64,000 nt of DNA, taken from NCBI GenBank assembly GCA_002989075.1, contig PSQN01000015.1:1674001-1738000 (forward strand). Direction: 5' to 3'. This document shows, in pieces, positions 12,690 through 23,485 of this stretch. Each line of letters opens with the position of its first letter. The first letter of the stretch is position 1. The translations under genes were made by a program, and so were the position numbers. The notes under the pieces were generated by a model. That model worked only from the letters and a program-made list of their open reading frames with translations, was not told the origin of the DNA and searched no databases. This stretch comes from Arthonia radiata (Eukaryota; Ascomycota; Arthoniomycetes; Arthoniales; Arthoniaceae).

Positions 12690-14173
12690 TTAAACATACA
12701 CATCTTCCACTAAGAAGTCCTCGTATGTTCTCAGGACTTTTCCGGTCTTCCATTGTGCCGCTTGATGGATATTTTTCTCACTTGACCGTGTTTTCTCCAT
12801 CTTGGATACCAAATGTGTGTTGGTCTTCCGCTTTCTAAAAGCATCAATCATCCGATGCTGAAGAGCCGGTATGATCTCCGAGTGATGCCACAGAAGCCCT
12901 GCACAGCCGCAAACCAGCGTTATCGGAACCGACACGGCCCAATACACCCAGAAGTTGCTAGAGACGAGTGTCGTATTCGGCGAACTGTCATTCCACTGGA
13001 GTCCCTGCGGAGGTACGAAGAAGTTCGTGCCGAAGATTGCGGCAACAAAGGTTGCCGGAAGGAGCAAGACCGTCGTGAACGCAATGACCTTCATCGCGGC
13101 GCTGTCCCGAGTCGCGACCCTCGAGAGCTGCACAGTAGCCTGACTGTCCCGCTGTGATACCTGGTTGAAGCCTAGAGCTATGCGACTCTCGAGACGTTGC
13201 GTGAGCGCGTGCAAACGTCGAGCGAAGCCATTCAGCGTCGTTACATGAGAATTCAGGTGCTCGTGGGTCCTCAAGAATGCGTCTGGCGGTATTCGAGCTT
13301 CCTGAGTGCGGTGACCGTGGACTTGCTGGTCTTTATCGAGTCTGTCTGCGTGCCTTGAGCTGTCGAACGCCTTAGCGTGAGCTTCGGTAAGGCGCTCTAA
13401 ACTGCTGATGTCAACGTCAATGGTTTCCAGAAAGTCTTGACAGTTGCGGACTTGCACGTAGAGGTAAGCAAAGTCAGGGTCAGAAGTCAGGTCTTCTCGA
13501 TGCAGCAGATCATTAACCCTTTCAGTAATCGCGGCTGTCTTCTTGAAGTGTACATCGCTTATGGGATTATAGAACAACGCATGTGCACTGTACGGATCGA
13601 GGACAACGTCTGGTTCTGGGTCGTCGGAGAGGTGAAGTCTAGTTTTGAGTATCGTTGGCAAGTTGACGATAGCGATCTGAATGGGGCAGCCTACTTTCCA
13701 AGAAGAGATAATTCTTGGGAAGTGCCAAGCTGCTTGAATCGGATCTGCGTCCGCTTCGGGATTCCTTACGATCAGTGACAAGTCCACGCCTGCCATGAAA
13801 AAAGACGCTTTCGGTAGTTAGCATCCTTCTGACGTCGCCACGACCAGGCAGGCGTCATACTGTGGCGAACCAGTTCCGCGCCGGTCGGGCCATCCGTCCA
13901 TTCACTCGCAGCATCAAAACATCCCCAGGTATTCTGCTCTGACCATAAGTGGGCTGCATAAAGCCGGCTGGGAATCTCGAAAAAATTGTTGCAGATAATA
14001 GAACGCAGTCGGTACGGATCGCGAGGATCGTCATCAGCGAACAAGATCTGACCCGCTGTTTGAGGGATATCTTTGGGCCAATCTGACACGTGGAAACTGC
14101 GAAGTGGACCTCGGAAGAAGGCACGAGACCAGTCGCCGTGAACTAGAGAGGGTCTTTCAGTGCATGGCGCTGC
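12690..14173 (-). CDS. CorA-like two-helix membrane protein, N-terminus unresolved
   Basis: Member of the fungal CorA-like group, related to CorA/Mrs2 Mg2+ channels; transport by this group is unproven. Two exons are read with confidence: the frame open from 14173 to 13861 and exon 13789-12690, joined over a 71 bp intron (13790-13860) with a GCTAAC branch site. No ATG lies in the upstream open part, which begins just after a TAA, so a further 5' exon is likely. The last 150 residues show a long helical region, then TM1 (MKVIAFTTVLLLPATFVAA) followed by FGTNFF where canonical channels have YGMN, then TM2 (WVYWAVSVPITLVCG) and a basic cytosolic tail. The changed signature argues against assuming Mg2+ transport. 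Confidence 0.75.
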
Positions 14174-15083
14174 TTATAGGGCTTTCTTTATGTACCTTCT
14201 TGGAGCAACGAGAAATAAGGAGGTGTCTTCCCGAGCGGCGACCGACTCAACGGGGCTATGTGTTTACTCCTGCCCATCCTGATAGAAACTTCATGTCAAC
14301 GCACGTGCGAGGACGCCGTAGAAAAAGACTCCTTGCGCCCAGTAAGCCGCACAAGGACATTTCACAGGAGCCGGCCAAAGGCACGGCAAATGGTTCGCTT
14401 TATGCATGATGACGACCACGTAAGGCAACCAGGCGAACACTAAACCGCCTCATAGGCGACTCGCACAGGGATCCATTTGATGAAAATAGGACGAAGAATT
14501 TGAGGAGTGCTATGAAGTCTACGAAAGGTTGGGATACCTCTGCGACTGAGTCACTATGGAAACCACGTGGAGGGTTCGTAAGACCGTACGGGTGTCGTGG
14601 AGTAATCGTGGAGGGAGATGGGGCCATGATTACCTAAATAGCATGCCTCGTTCTCTAGTGTACAATAACAGCATATGACAATTTAAAATGTGCATCAGCG
14701 TCGTGGCAGTACCGATAAAGGCTTTTGCTGTCGCCTGTAAGCACCGACTGTTCCACATCGACGGTCTGACCTATAAATGGCATGCGTCTCGAGCAATAAG
14801 ATGTCTGGTCCGGTACAGCCATGTGATTTGGGTGCGATGTCAGAGGTCGCTAGTATTGCTGCCATGTACAGCGCGAAGTCTAACGAAGCAGAGCAGAGAT
14901 GGGAATGTGTTGTGAACGTGCACGGTGGGCCTCCCTTATGGATAGCACGAGCTTGCTCGAAAGGCACCACTTGAGGCAGGGTCGAATAGGAGTTTTGAAG
15001 AGTATGCTGCTATGCATAGCGTTTGCACAAGTGTCCAGGGAACTGAGCGCCCTAGTATCACTTTTACAAGCTCATCTCCTATC
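14174..15083. other. Region without a supported gene
   Basis: Should contain the missing first exon(s) and promoter of the CorA-like gene. I could not find a splice that joins an ATG in frame. Otherwise only antisense and short frames. Confidence 0.4.
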
Positions 15084-17546
15084 TCAGGGCCCGGACTTGC
15101 TCTCTCGCACGAGCCTCCACTCGGTCCTCTTCTTTGGTCTGCTAGCACTGGCACTGCTCTCTCGGCTTTCTCTGCGTACTCGTCTGACTTGGAACTTGCC
15201 GACCTTAATCCATCCGGGCCTGGACGTGCTGCGATTATGCCTGCGATGGGTAGACCGGTATGACCTGCCTGCACTTGATGAACCCGAGCCATAACTACGG
15301 TGGTGGTAGTGGTGAGGTGACGGTATGCCAGCGAATGTGCGATGTGAGTGACGTTCATCAGCTGCATATGGACCAGCGTTGACGGTATTGCGCAACATCA
15401 GCTGCAAGACATCTGACGCGCAGCAACCAGTGTGGTGCCTGTGTATCTGGTAAGGCTCTGAACTAGGAGGCTCTGAGGTATGCCTGCGATTTTCTCGCAC
15501 CAGGTGACCAAGCTCGCTCAACTGTCTTGAGAGCATAGCGACCTGCTCACGCAAAGCAGCGACCTCATCTGGCTGCTGCTGTCTCCGAAGCGCAGCGCCA
15601 TCGCCAGTGGCTTCATCTGACCTTCGGTCAACCGTGCCACCCGACGAAAAGTCTTTGAAGGTATCGCGCATCACCGCAGAGTCCACCGAGGACAAGGTAG
15701 TCGCTGGTCGGTCAAAACCATGGCCATTATTGTCGCTCCATGTATCAGAGCGCTTCGGTGTTGTCAATCTGCGCTTCTGGTAGATCTTTTGAGCGTTTGT
15801 CAAGGGAGGCACGCTGGATGCTGTGTAAGTGGAGCTGGAGGCGAATGGATCAGGACGAATGGGTATCGTCTCCGGGAGACGGTCTTCTCGTTGCAGATAT
15901 TGTGACGGTTCGTCCAAAGTTGCTGGCGATGGCTGTGGCTGAGCTTCGGGTCTCGAGGCGCCAACCAAAATTTCAGGCGATGATGATGGCGGGTTGGCCG
16001 GAGTTGGCGATGGAGACTGTTCGATCGTCTGAAGGGAAGGTAGTGGACGCGACTGTGCTGGCTTGACAGAGCGAAAGCGCTGAAAAAGCTTCCTATGCTT
16101 GGCACCCAGATGGTCATTAGGCTCGAAAGTGACGGTGCTTGTGGATCCGAAGCTGGTACCATCCGTTGTGCCGTCTGACACTTCGACCACGCTGGGACGC
16201 TCAGCTTTGGAAGACGGTACTGGCTTCCTTGTAACAGCTGAAGCTGACTGGGTATTGTGCGAAGGGCCCGAGGTGACGTTTACGAATAATGGGGAATCTG
16301 CGGTACCTCCTTCAGGCGTCGTCATGTTTTCATCAAATTCGGCGATCACTCTCGACTTGCGTTTGCTCAGAGCCTTCGACTTCAGCTTCTTTACAACGCT
16401 TTTACCTATCGACCCGGTCTTGGGGCCAGATCCATCAAGATCATGGGCGGCATTAGTGTTTGGGCGAACGATCACTGTACCCTCTGAAGCCTGCGACTTC
16501 TCAGGGCTGTGGACTGCTGCGCTGTTGATAGCTACGGCATCATCGTTGGTTTTGGCAGCCTTCGGTTCAACCGCAACCCATTCGAGGCCGACGATAGTCT
16601 CGGTTTGCAAATCGATACGGAAACGCCTGATGAGGGTCCCGGTAAGATCGAGAATGCTTACTTCACCACTCGAGGTGCCCACCGTCACACGTTCTTCTTC
16701 GTCTTCTGTCTTTGGTAGCACAGCAAACGCAGTGACACCGGTTGGCATCATCCATATATGGGAAATGGTAGGACGGCCTTTGTAAAATGATATGATCCTG
16801 CAAGTGCCTTCATTTTCCACGATGACTACCCGTAAAGAAACACCAGACATGAACTCCGCGGCAAATAGTCCTTGATCCAAGGTTTCATCACGAGCATTCA
16901 GACTCCCGATGAAGCCAACCTGCCCGTTGCACGTAGGTCGACGGTAGATCTTTGCTGCACTATGGATGGACACCGAGCCATCTCGAAATGCAAGTAAGAA
17001 AACATCGGGCCGCTTTGGGTGCAGGGCTGCTGAAGTGACGTTTGCTGGCGAAGCCAACGGAGAGACTGTAAAGGTTTGCCCTTCAGACGAAAGTGCCCGT
17101 AATACAACTTTTGGCGGATTGTCGCAAGCAGCAATGAGATATCTCCTCGACACGGCGAGTGAAGTTGGAGGCTGGGGTAGCTCACACAGAGGCTTTTGGA
17201 GATTGTTTCGTCGGACTTGATAGCATCTAATGGTGTTATCAAGATTTGTCGTAAAGTAGAGCTCCTCGGTACCCTTTGCAAATTGGAGTAGCTGCGCCCT
17301 GCCTGATGTCTCGGCAAGGATGTGTGTTCGGCGAAGCAAGTCTTGCTCAGTATCTTGGATGCACACTAAACGGCCATCGGCAACGGCAAGCATATGACTG
17401 CCGTCCGTTGCTTGTGTTGCCGCAATGATGCTTTGCTTATCGGATACAAAGATATCTTTCAGGGTGTCGCCATTCCATTGAACAACGCGTCGCGGTGCTA
17501 CAATGTTGAGGACATAGCTGTTCGGCGGTTGCCACATCTTGAGCAT
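15084..17546 (-). CDS. WD40-like beta-propeller protein with disordered tail and short coiled coil
   Basis: A single-exon protein of 820 aa starting MLKMWQPP. The first 330 residues alternate short beta-type segments with Gly/Asp turns (such as LAVADGRLVCI, FLLAFRDGSVSIH, TVGTSSGEVSILD), the appearance of diverged WD40 blades. After that the protein is Ser/Thr/Pro-rich and probably unfolded. A heptad-like stretch (DEVAALREQVAMLSRQLSEL) lies near residues 658-685, and the end is Arg/Ser/Tyr/His-rich. This order (propeller, linker, C-terminal helix) resembles the gamma-tubulin targeting factor NEDD1/GCP-WD, but I see no diagnostic motif and offer that only as a possibility. It lies tail-to-head with the Gpi14 gene on the same strand, about 150 bp away. 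Confidence 0.7.
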   Translation of the reverse strand: MLKMWQPPNSYVLNIVAPRRVVQWNGDTLKDIFVSDKQSIIAATQATDGSHMLAVADGRLVCIQDTEQDLLRRTHILAETSGRAQLLQFAKGTEELYFTTNLDNTIRCYQVRRNNLQKPLCELPQPPTSLAVSRRYLIAACDNPPKVVLRALSSEGQTFTVSPLASPANVTSAALHPKRPDVFLLAFRDGSVSIHSAAKIYRRPTCNGQVGFIGSLNARDETLDQGLFAAEFMSGVSLRVVIVENEGTCRIISFYKGRPTISHIWMMPTGVTAFAVLPKTEDEEERVTVGTSSGEVSILDLTGTLIRRFRIDLQTETIVGLEWVAVEPKAAKTNDDAVAINSAAVHSPEKSQASEGTVIVRPNTNAAHDLDGSGPKTGSIGKSVVKKLKSKALSKRKSRVIAEFDENMTTPEGGTADSPLFVNVTSGPSHNTQSASAVTRKPVPSSKAERPSVVEVSDGTTDGTSFGSTSTVTFEPNDHLGAKHRKLFQRFRSVKPAQSRPLPSLQTIEQSPSPTPANPPSSSPEILVGASRPEAQPQPSPATLDEPSQYLQREDRLPETIPIRPDPFASSSTYTASSVPPLTNAQKIYQKRRLTTPKRSDTWSDNNGHGFDRPATTLSSVDSAVMRDTFKDFSSGGTVDRRSDEATGDGAALRRQQQPDEVAALREQVAMLSRQLSELGHLVRENRRHTSEPPSSEPYQIHRHHTGCCASDVLQLMLRNTVNAGPYAADERHSHRTFAGIPSPHHYHHRSYGSGSSSAGRSYRSTHRRHNRSTSRPGWIKVGKFQVRRVRRESRESSASASRPKKRTEWRLVRESKSGP

Positions 17547-17697
17547 TCAGTAAATAAGGATTTTCGTCGGAGACTCTTTCACAAAAAATCCCTCTAAGAA
17601 TATGGGGCCGTTGGTGACAACTCATTGGCGCTCAGTGGTCGTGTGAGATAGGTCTAGATACCATGCCCTCCGTCGGGAAGGCGCGAACCTGGAGCAG

Positions 17698-19125
17698 CTA
17701 CCCGGCTTTGTGTTTTCCACGTTCAAGCTTCCGCAACGATGCTTTGTCACGGATGTCATCCACAATGGTGCCAATCAACCATGCATTAACGATGAAAAAG
17801 ACGAGACTAGAGAGCCAAAGCCCCGCCACAAACGTAGACTGCCCCAGAAACTCGAGGTTGAAACCCTGCTGGAGCCAGGCACCCTACAAATGTCAGCAGT
17901 CTCTTCCAGTTGACGGAAAAGAATCGGTCGCACCTGTCCCAGGATCCAAAGCAAGAGTGCAGCTACTCCCACTTTTGGTTTCCGCATCATGGTTGAGTCT
18001 GGTAGGTAAAAAGGCAAAAAGGCCATGTACCATAAAAAATACTTCTCCTTATTAGCGCTTGCTATTTGGAAGGATGTGGCAGACTTACTTGACTGGTACA
18101 CACTTTATTGAAGGCGACAAAGCTAAGAGTCTGCACCAGCTGCGTAGCAGGTAAATCCTTCTTTGATAACATGAGCGGCAGTAGGACAGCAGATAGAGCA
18201 AGCTGTGGCACAAAGGCAAAGCTTTCGGGGTGGAAAGCTGAGAGCGTGTCGGAACCACTTCGTTGGTAGAGCATGATATTGTACGGGGAGAAGTTATGTC
18301 TGTGATCTGACCGGATCAAATGATAGAAGAACGTGTGCTCTAAGAACTCATGTCCGTACCTACTAAATCATCAGCACCTGCAAATCCTAAGCCGAGAGAG
18401 ACGACCGACTTCAAATACATGGCGGTATTCAGGAACATGAAAGACAGGACACTGAACGCAGCGAGACGAAGCCTGAACGGTGTTGCAAGGCCAATTGCAC
18501 CATTGACAGTCTCTTGGAGGTCTTTCGGCACCTGCAAACGCTCGAACGGCGATGAGCCAACACCCAGCGCCCAGAAGATGGAGAATGCATAGACGAAGGG
18601 ATAGATTTTGAAGTGCACTGCCAATCCGAGCAAGATGCCCGCTATGTCTGGCTGTTCGTTGACAGCGGCCCAGAGGAGAAGCAGGACAATGAACGCAAGC
18701 AGCCCCTCAGAGCTTCCACGTGTGCTGATTGCAGCAACCATTGGGTTCAGCAGCCAGATACAGGCATACTTGGTCGCTCGTTGAACGGTGAAGCCGCGGT
18801 CGCGCTGCAATATCAAGATGATGAGCCATCCCGTCAGTACATCACCGAGGGCAAAGAGAGCCTTTCCGAAATGGAACCAGACATCAGAGTAGGTAGTTGG
18901 TGATAGCATCCACGCCAGCAATGGTGTATATCTATACGTGTCTCGCTTATATGGCGACGCCCCATGAGAGACGTAGCGAGCGGCATCTGTGAAAACGTAG
19001 TAATCGATGTCCGTGTATTTCAGTGCTGAGTTTTGATCCTGCCAAAGGCCGTAGACCAGCATGCCAGCGCGTAATAGTACTGACGCGGGGGAGACAAGAC
19101 GCCAGTCCCCCATGAAAGACTCCAT
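17698..19125 (-). CDS. gpi14: GPI mannosyltransferase I catalytic subunit (PIG-M/Gpi14)
   Basis: Adds the first mannose to the GPI-anchor precursor in the ER lumen, using dolichol-phosphate-mannose. Four exons (19125-18410, 18359-18089, 18041-17934, 17883-17698) separated by introns of 50, 47 and 50 bp give 426 aa, the normal family length. Seen: N-terminal hydrophobic segment, the DxD-type site in KYTDIDYYVF, then YRYTPLLAW, LLNPM, the HRHNFSPYN motif rebuilt across intron 1, and NKVCTSQ/YFLWY rebuilt across intron 2. Many membrane helices follow, with a short basic C-terminus. The first intron starts GTCGGT, an atypical donor, but no other splice restores YGHEFLEHTFFYHL. An upstream in-frame Met at 19254 exists, but the residues between look non-coding, so Met at 19125 (MESFMGDW) is preferred. 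Confidence 0.92.
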
Positions 19126-19860
19126 GCTTTCTGTCACGGCGCAAACAGCTAGGACGGCATGCAATGTTGGAGGGTGACATCTAGGGGAGAAGAAAAGCCT
19201 ACCCCCAAGCAAATTGCTGTCACGATGCTGATGGGTGGGTCCTTGCCAAGGCACGCTGGTAACGACGCTAGTGTATACGCTACTGCGGTTCGGGAAAGGC
19301 GCAAGAACTCGAGCGATGTACTAAATCATCCAAACTTAATCTGTCTGGCGTTTACTTTTGCGTGAAAGCACTCGTACCGATCCCTCATCTTCAAATATCT
19401 GGATCGAGACCTACGACAAGTGCTGTTCACCTGGCAGCCGCGCGAAGTTGGGTCTGAAACGCGGATTGCACGTCTGAGCATAGGCTAGGTATGTTGCGAC
19501 TCTTTTCGCGAGCAATTGCGCTGCGTGATGGATTAGAGAGGTGTCTGCTGTTAGAAAGCAGCTTGATTTCGCGATATGCATGTTTGAAGATCGCGGCCGC
19601 GACTGTTGTTGCCCTTGCCTGAGCGCTCATACGTGGCTGATAGAAAGTCAAAATTGCATCCTGAAAGATTTTTGAGTTGCGAAACTACCTCGTCCCTACT
19701 TTCAACTGGTTTTATTGACATGTGAATTATTTTGACAGACATAGAAACCCATCCTCGTGATCGTTGAAACAGAATTTGAGCTGTAGTTGTTACTGCTTAC
19801 GATGTAGGTGCTATTACGTATGTCCACAAGCGAGCGATACTCATCTACATTAGGCCCTAG
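19126..19860. other. Region without a supported gene
   Basis: Upstream of Gpi14 and of the first copy of the small paralogous pair. It probably contains the 5' exon of that copy, which I could not define. Confidence 0.4.
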
Positions 19861-20169
19861 GGCGATCCAACCCCTCATCCGCACGATGAAGACATCCGCG
19901 GGGATACCGAAGTACAAGATCATTTGCAAGAGAAGGGTCATGAGCCCAGTAAGGCACTACGCTTCCAACTCTACACAAAAAATCGAAATGAGGACCTCCA
20001 TATAGGCTATCACTATCCAAATGACGATGCAAAGTATTACGAGGACTCTCACAAATGGACGAGCGTGAGAGTCAGCAAAGAGTTGTGGGAGAAATTGGAA
20101 GGGAAGCATCCTGATGCGTGGAGATACGGCCCAGATCATAATTACCACAATGCATGGGACTCCAGCTAG
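19861..20169 (+). CDS. Small unknown protein, copy 1 of a paralogous pair
   Basis: A 102-residue open frame from just after an in-frame TAG to the stop at 20169. No ATG is present at its start, so a 5' exon is expected upstream; a CCCTAG acceptor directly precedes it. It is homologous to the frame at 21346-21672. Shared blocks are RGDxEVQ, then IGYHYP, then EDSH with W and SV, then VSKxLW and PDA. The protein is hydrophilic, without signal peptide or membrane segment, with conserved Tyr, His and Trp suggesting a small folded domain. I do not recognise the family and assign no function. Two diverged copies keeping the same frame and blocks show that it is, or was, translated. Confidence 0.6.
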   Translation, partial: GDPTPHPHDEDIRGDTEVQDHLQEKGHEPSKALRFQLYTKNRNEDLHIGYHYPNDDAKYYEDSHKWTSVRVSKELWEKLEGKHPDAWRYGPDHNYHNAWDSS

Positions 20170-21345
20170 TCGATCGCAGCTTGCGAATGCCGATGTTTGT
20201 CAAGCGTCTTTGATAGACGAAGTTGCTTTTCTTGTGATCCTTGTAGCGCAACCGACGAAGTCCTCATTGACCGAGGGAGAGGGTCGTAGTGATAAGGCAT
20301 CTGAACGATGGATCCATTACAAAGCTTTTAGAAGCTACTTTATGCCAACCTGTCAAGAGACAGACGTTTGGCGCTTATGCCTTGTGCCGCCACGCTTTCT
20401 GTGATTGGCACCTGACGTGCCAAGGTGTACTAGTCTACTTTTGGTAAGATGAAAGGACAGCGTTGCCGTGCTAGTCATGGGTGTCCTGCACGGGTCGACA
20501 TCCGTAAATTATTACACTCCATCCATTGCTTACCACCCCAAATCAATCCCATTTGGCGAAGAATGGTGAAACATCGGGAAGCACTTGTACGGCCACCTCA
20601 GACCATCGAGAAAAGGATATACGTTGCATCTTCTGATACCAACTGCATGATCAGAAGGCGGCAGCAATTTGTCTAGCTGCCATCACACACTGTCTGGTCG
20701 TCAGCAGAATAGCATACAGACTGGACAGATTACGATAAATTTGCAGAGCAAGACATGCGGTCTGGTGTAAACCTACAACCTAGTAAGCCCGCCGCTTCCG
20801 CGCGCGTGGAAGATCGTACAACTGTCTAACTGCATAAGTTGCTACGTTTGTGATTACCCAAGACAATGCTTGCCTGGTGAAGATTCAACCATGAGACTCC
20901 GCCCCGAGTTGGAGAAGTTTCTTCCTAACTGGGCCCAATAGTTACCAGAGCGCGATATGATGCACGCAAGCAGCTGCCCTGAAACACGATCGCTCGTGAA
21001 TACTACTGATTATGCGATGTTGGCCCCAATGTACGGCCTGAGGATGGCCAGTTATACAGGCATCTCATGGCACGAGCCAGTCCATTTGAAGATGCTGCTG
21101 GCATTTTATCCCAAGTGAGACGAGCGTGGCACTCACATGTACGCAGCATACGTGGCTGGTAGATGAGGCACTGACAAGACAGAAACGTTTCATTTCCAAG
21201 CTGTTCTCTGACGAAATATACGAAATGAAGAGCAGTCTCTTCGGTTGCAGTGACTGCGAATTTTCTTTTCAGCATTAACTTGATCTTCACTATCGTATAC
21301 CCTACCCACAGCGTCGACCAACAGCATCATGTTCGTATTTCGTGA
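20170..21345. other. Spacer between the small paralogous pair
   Basis: About 1.2 kb with no supported gene. The last 100 bases should contain the first exon of copy 2: an ATG at 21330 followed by donor-like GT is a candidate, but phases do not fit cleanly. Confidence 0.35.
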
Positions 21346-21672
21346 CATCCCCATTCCTGGTTTAGTACTCATACATACAGGAGCGGCAAAGGTATAGTCG
21401 GCCACGAGCACGACGCTGCGTTTCGAGGAGACGAGGAGGTGCAAGAGAGATTCCAAGACAAGCAACAAGAGGCCGGAGAGGGACGGTGCTTTCATCTTTT
21501 TTTCAAGAAGAACAATCACTACATTGGTTATCACTACCCCAAGGACAAACCCCAGGCTGGCGAAGATTCACATGAATGGCATAGCGTGGGCGTATCTAAG
21601 AAGCTATGGGATCGTTTGATACGTACCAATCCCGACGCCGAGAGGATCGAGCCGGAAAAGAATATGAGATAA
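21346..21672 (+). CDS. Small unknown protein, copy 2 of a paralogous pair
   Basis: Open frame of 108 residues ending at 21672, paralogous to 19861-20169. It shares HEHD/HPHD-like and RGDxEVQ blocks, IGYHYP, GEDSHEW, VGVSKKLW and PDA. The intron-like sequence TACTCATACATACAG just upstream matches TACTCATCTACATTAG at the same place in copy 1, so the gene structure was duplicated too. The frame is open further upstream than the conserved part, but no ATG is in frame, so the first exon is missing from this call. Function unknown. Confidence 0.6.
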   Translation, partial: HPHSWFSTHTYRSGKGIVGHEHDAAFRGDEEVQERFQDKQQEAGEGRCFHLFFKKNNHYIGYHYPKDKPQAGEDSHEWHSVGVSKKLWDRLIRTNPDAERIEPEKNMR

Positions 21673-22183
21673 AGTATTTAGCGCCTCTACAACAGAGGAA
21701 GGTTTCTGGTTGTTTTCGTGTGGAGCTAGGTTGCCGTAAGTCGCGAAGATGAGTCCAGTGTTCGATAACGTGTTCGGGGAACTGACATGATTCTCTCTTT
21801 CGGAGTGCTGGTAATATTGTTCTTCGTCGATCAGGGACATCTTTTCACCGCTTGCTTCATAGCTCTGGCTGACACAGAAGGCGCGTGGCTCTACGGGTGG
21901 CTCGCATGTGCCTCCCCCAACTCGGATCGGGCACTGTCGAACGTTCTTCCACTTTACTGCTTTGATAGTGGGACAGCAGGCACGAACGACCGGACGCGCT
22001 CTTACCGAGATACGCTTGTATACACGCATTCTTCCCTTCGTGTCAATATCTTCTATGCAACAGTCCTCCACCAAACCTGGCTCACCCCCTTAAACCCGCA
22101 AACAATCAAGTCATCGACCTACAACCACCTGTTCGACCTTCAAATACCTCCGTCCGTACACCTTCGCTTGCACTACCGACACT

Positions 22184-22915
22184 ATGCGCTTCCAACATCT
22201 CACCTTTCTCATGCCACTCCTCGGCGACCTTGGCATCGCCCATCCTCTCACCGACGCTTCTGCGGTCGAGTCCGTCGCCATGCAGGTCAGCGGACTCAGC
22301 AGCACCGTCACGCCCTCCGCGGATTTCCCTCCATCCAGCGCAAACGTCGAGACCAACATCCCCAACCTCCTCGCCGCTGGGCTCAACTGCATCCCAACCG
22401 CCGGCTTTGACCAAGCCTCCTCATTCTACGGCCTCCCAGCTTCTCAAGCTAGTGAATGCTACTCACAGCTCACATCCGCGGCTAAGCCGTTGATCAGCAT
22501 CGCCGCACCACTCATCACCCCAAACCCGTCACTCGTCAACGCAACTGTTTCCGGCGCTCAGCGCATCGCCCGTGACGATCTCGCTACTACAATCGTCAAT
22601 GGAACTGCGTTCGTCGGTGTCCCAGCTAGCAAGATCGACAGCTGGATCTCTAAAGCCACTGCCGGTGCTTCAATCGTCCAGAAAAAGGTGCCGAGTGCAG
22701 CGTCCGTGGCGGAGACAGCGATACCTACGGGCTTCCAACAGGCTGTGGAGAGCGTCTGGAGTACCAAAGTGCCGGCGAAACACAAGAGCGGGATCCAGGG
22801 GTTCGCCAATATTCCTGCCAAAGTCACGTCTTCGATCATGATGGTTGCGGCTACGCAAGGAGTTGTGACGGTGGTGCCTGAGGCGTCTGCTACTGTGATG
22901 GGCGGTGGGGCTTAG
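22184..22915 (+). CDS. Predicted secreted protein of unknown function
   Basis: Single-exon 243 aa protein. Its first 20 residues (MRFQHLTFLMPLLGDLGIAH) look like a signal peptide: a basic residue, a hydrophobic run and a small-residue cleavage region. The remainder is Ala/Ser/Thr/Val-rich with only two cysteines (LNCIP and ECYS), which could form one disulfide, and it has several Asn-x-Ser/Thr sites. There is no lysine-rich, glycosyl-hydrolase or GPI-anchor signature. A secreted cell-surface or wall-associated protein is the best guess. I do not recognise a family. Confidence 0.65.
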   Translation: MRFQHLTFLMPLLGDLGIAHPLTDASAVESVAMQVSGLSSTVTPSADFPPSSANVETNIPNLLAAGLNCIPTAGFDQASSFYGLPASQASECYSQLTSAAKPLISIAAPLITPNPSLVNATVSGAQRIARDDLATTIVNGTAFVGVPASKIDSWISKATAGASIVQKKVPSAASVAETAIPTGFQQAVESVWSTKVPAKHKSGIQGFANIPAKVTSSIMMVAATQGVVTVVPEASATVMGGGA

Positions 22916-23485
22916 AGATGCAGTTCAAGCCGGGGTAAGAAGTTGAGGCGTACGCGGAGACACGCTCCTGGGCATGGGGTAGATTGTATTGGTTTGAGTA
23001 TAGCTGCCCTCAATATGTGACAAGAGACATACAGTAAGGCATAGACTTATATATTAGCATTATATATCAGAAGGGCCAGCCTTCTCGGTACAGCATTGTG
23101 TGCTCTCCTGCGTGATTTACAACGGAAACATGCGGTTGTAGAATTCTGGAGAAGAGGAGACGGAGCAAATAGGAGGGCTGACATCGTTCACGCCAAACGA
23201 CGCGTGGACGTGTCCCCCACGCGACCCTTCATCTGCGCGCAGAACCGCTCCGTTTCTACCCATTGACTGTATTATCAGTAGTTAGACACAGGAAAGACAC
23301 CTTGCGCATTTTTGCAGCCCGATACGTTCAGCGACGCCAACCAGATCCCCATTCCATCCACTGAAAGCATCCACACTGCATCATCTCTGCGCTGAGCAAT
23401 TGTTACCACCGCACCCTGCACATTACTTAGACGGCGACAATCCTCACATACGGCTGATCATCCCCCAGCAGCAATTAGAGGAACA
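22916..23485. other. Intergenic region
   Basis: 570 bp between two plus-strand genes. It contains a run of alternating TATA-type sequence near 23047-23068 and no supported frame. Confidence 0.5.

Noticed and set aside
16099-16785. Plus-strand frame of 228 codons inside the WD40-like gene
   Set aside because: Shadow of the minus-strand 820-codon gene; composition and lack of motif argue against coding.
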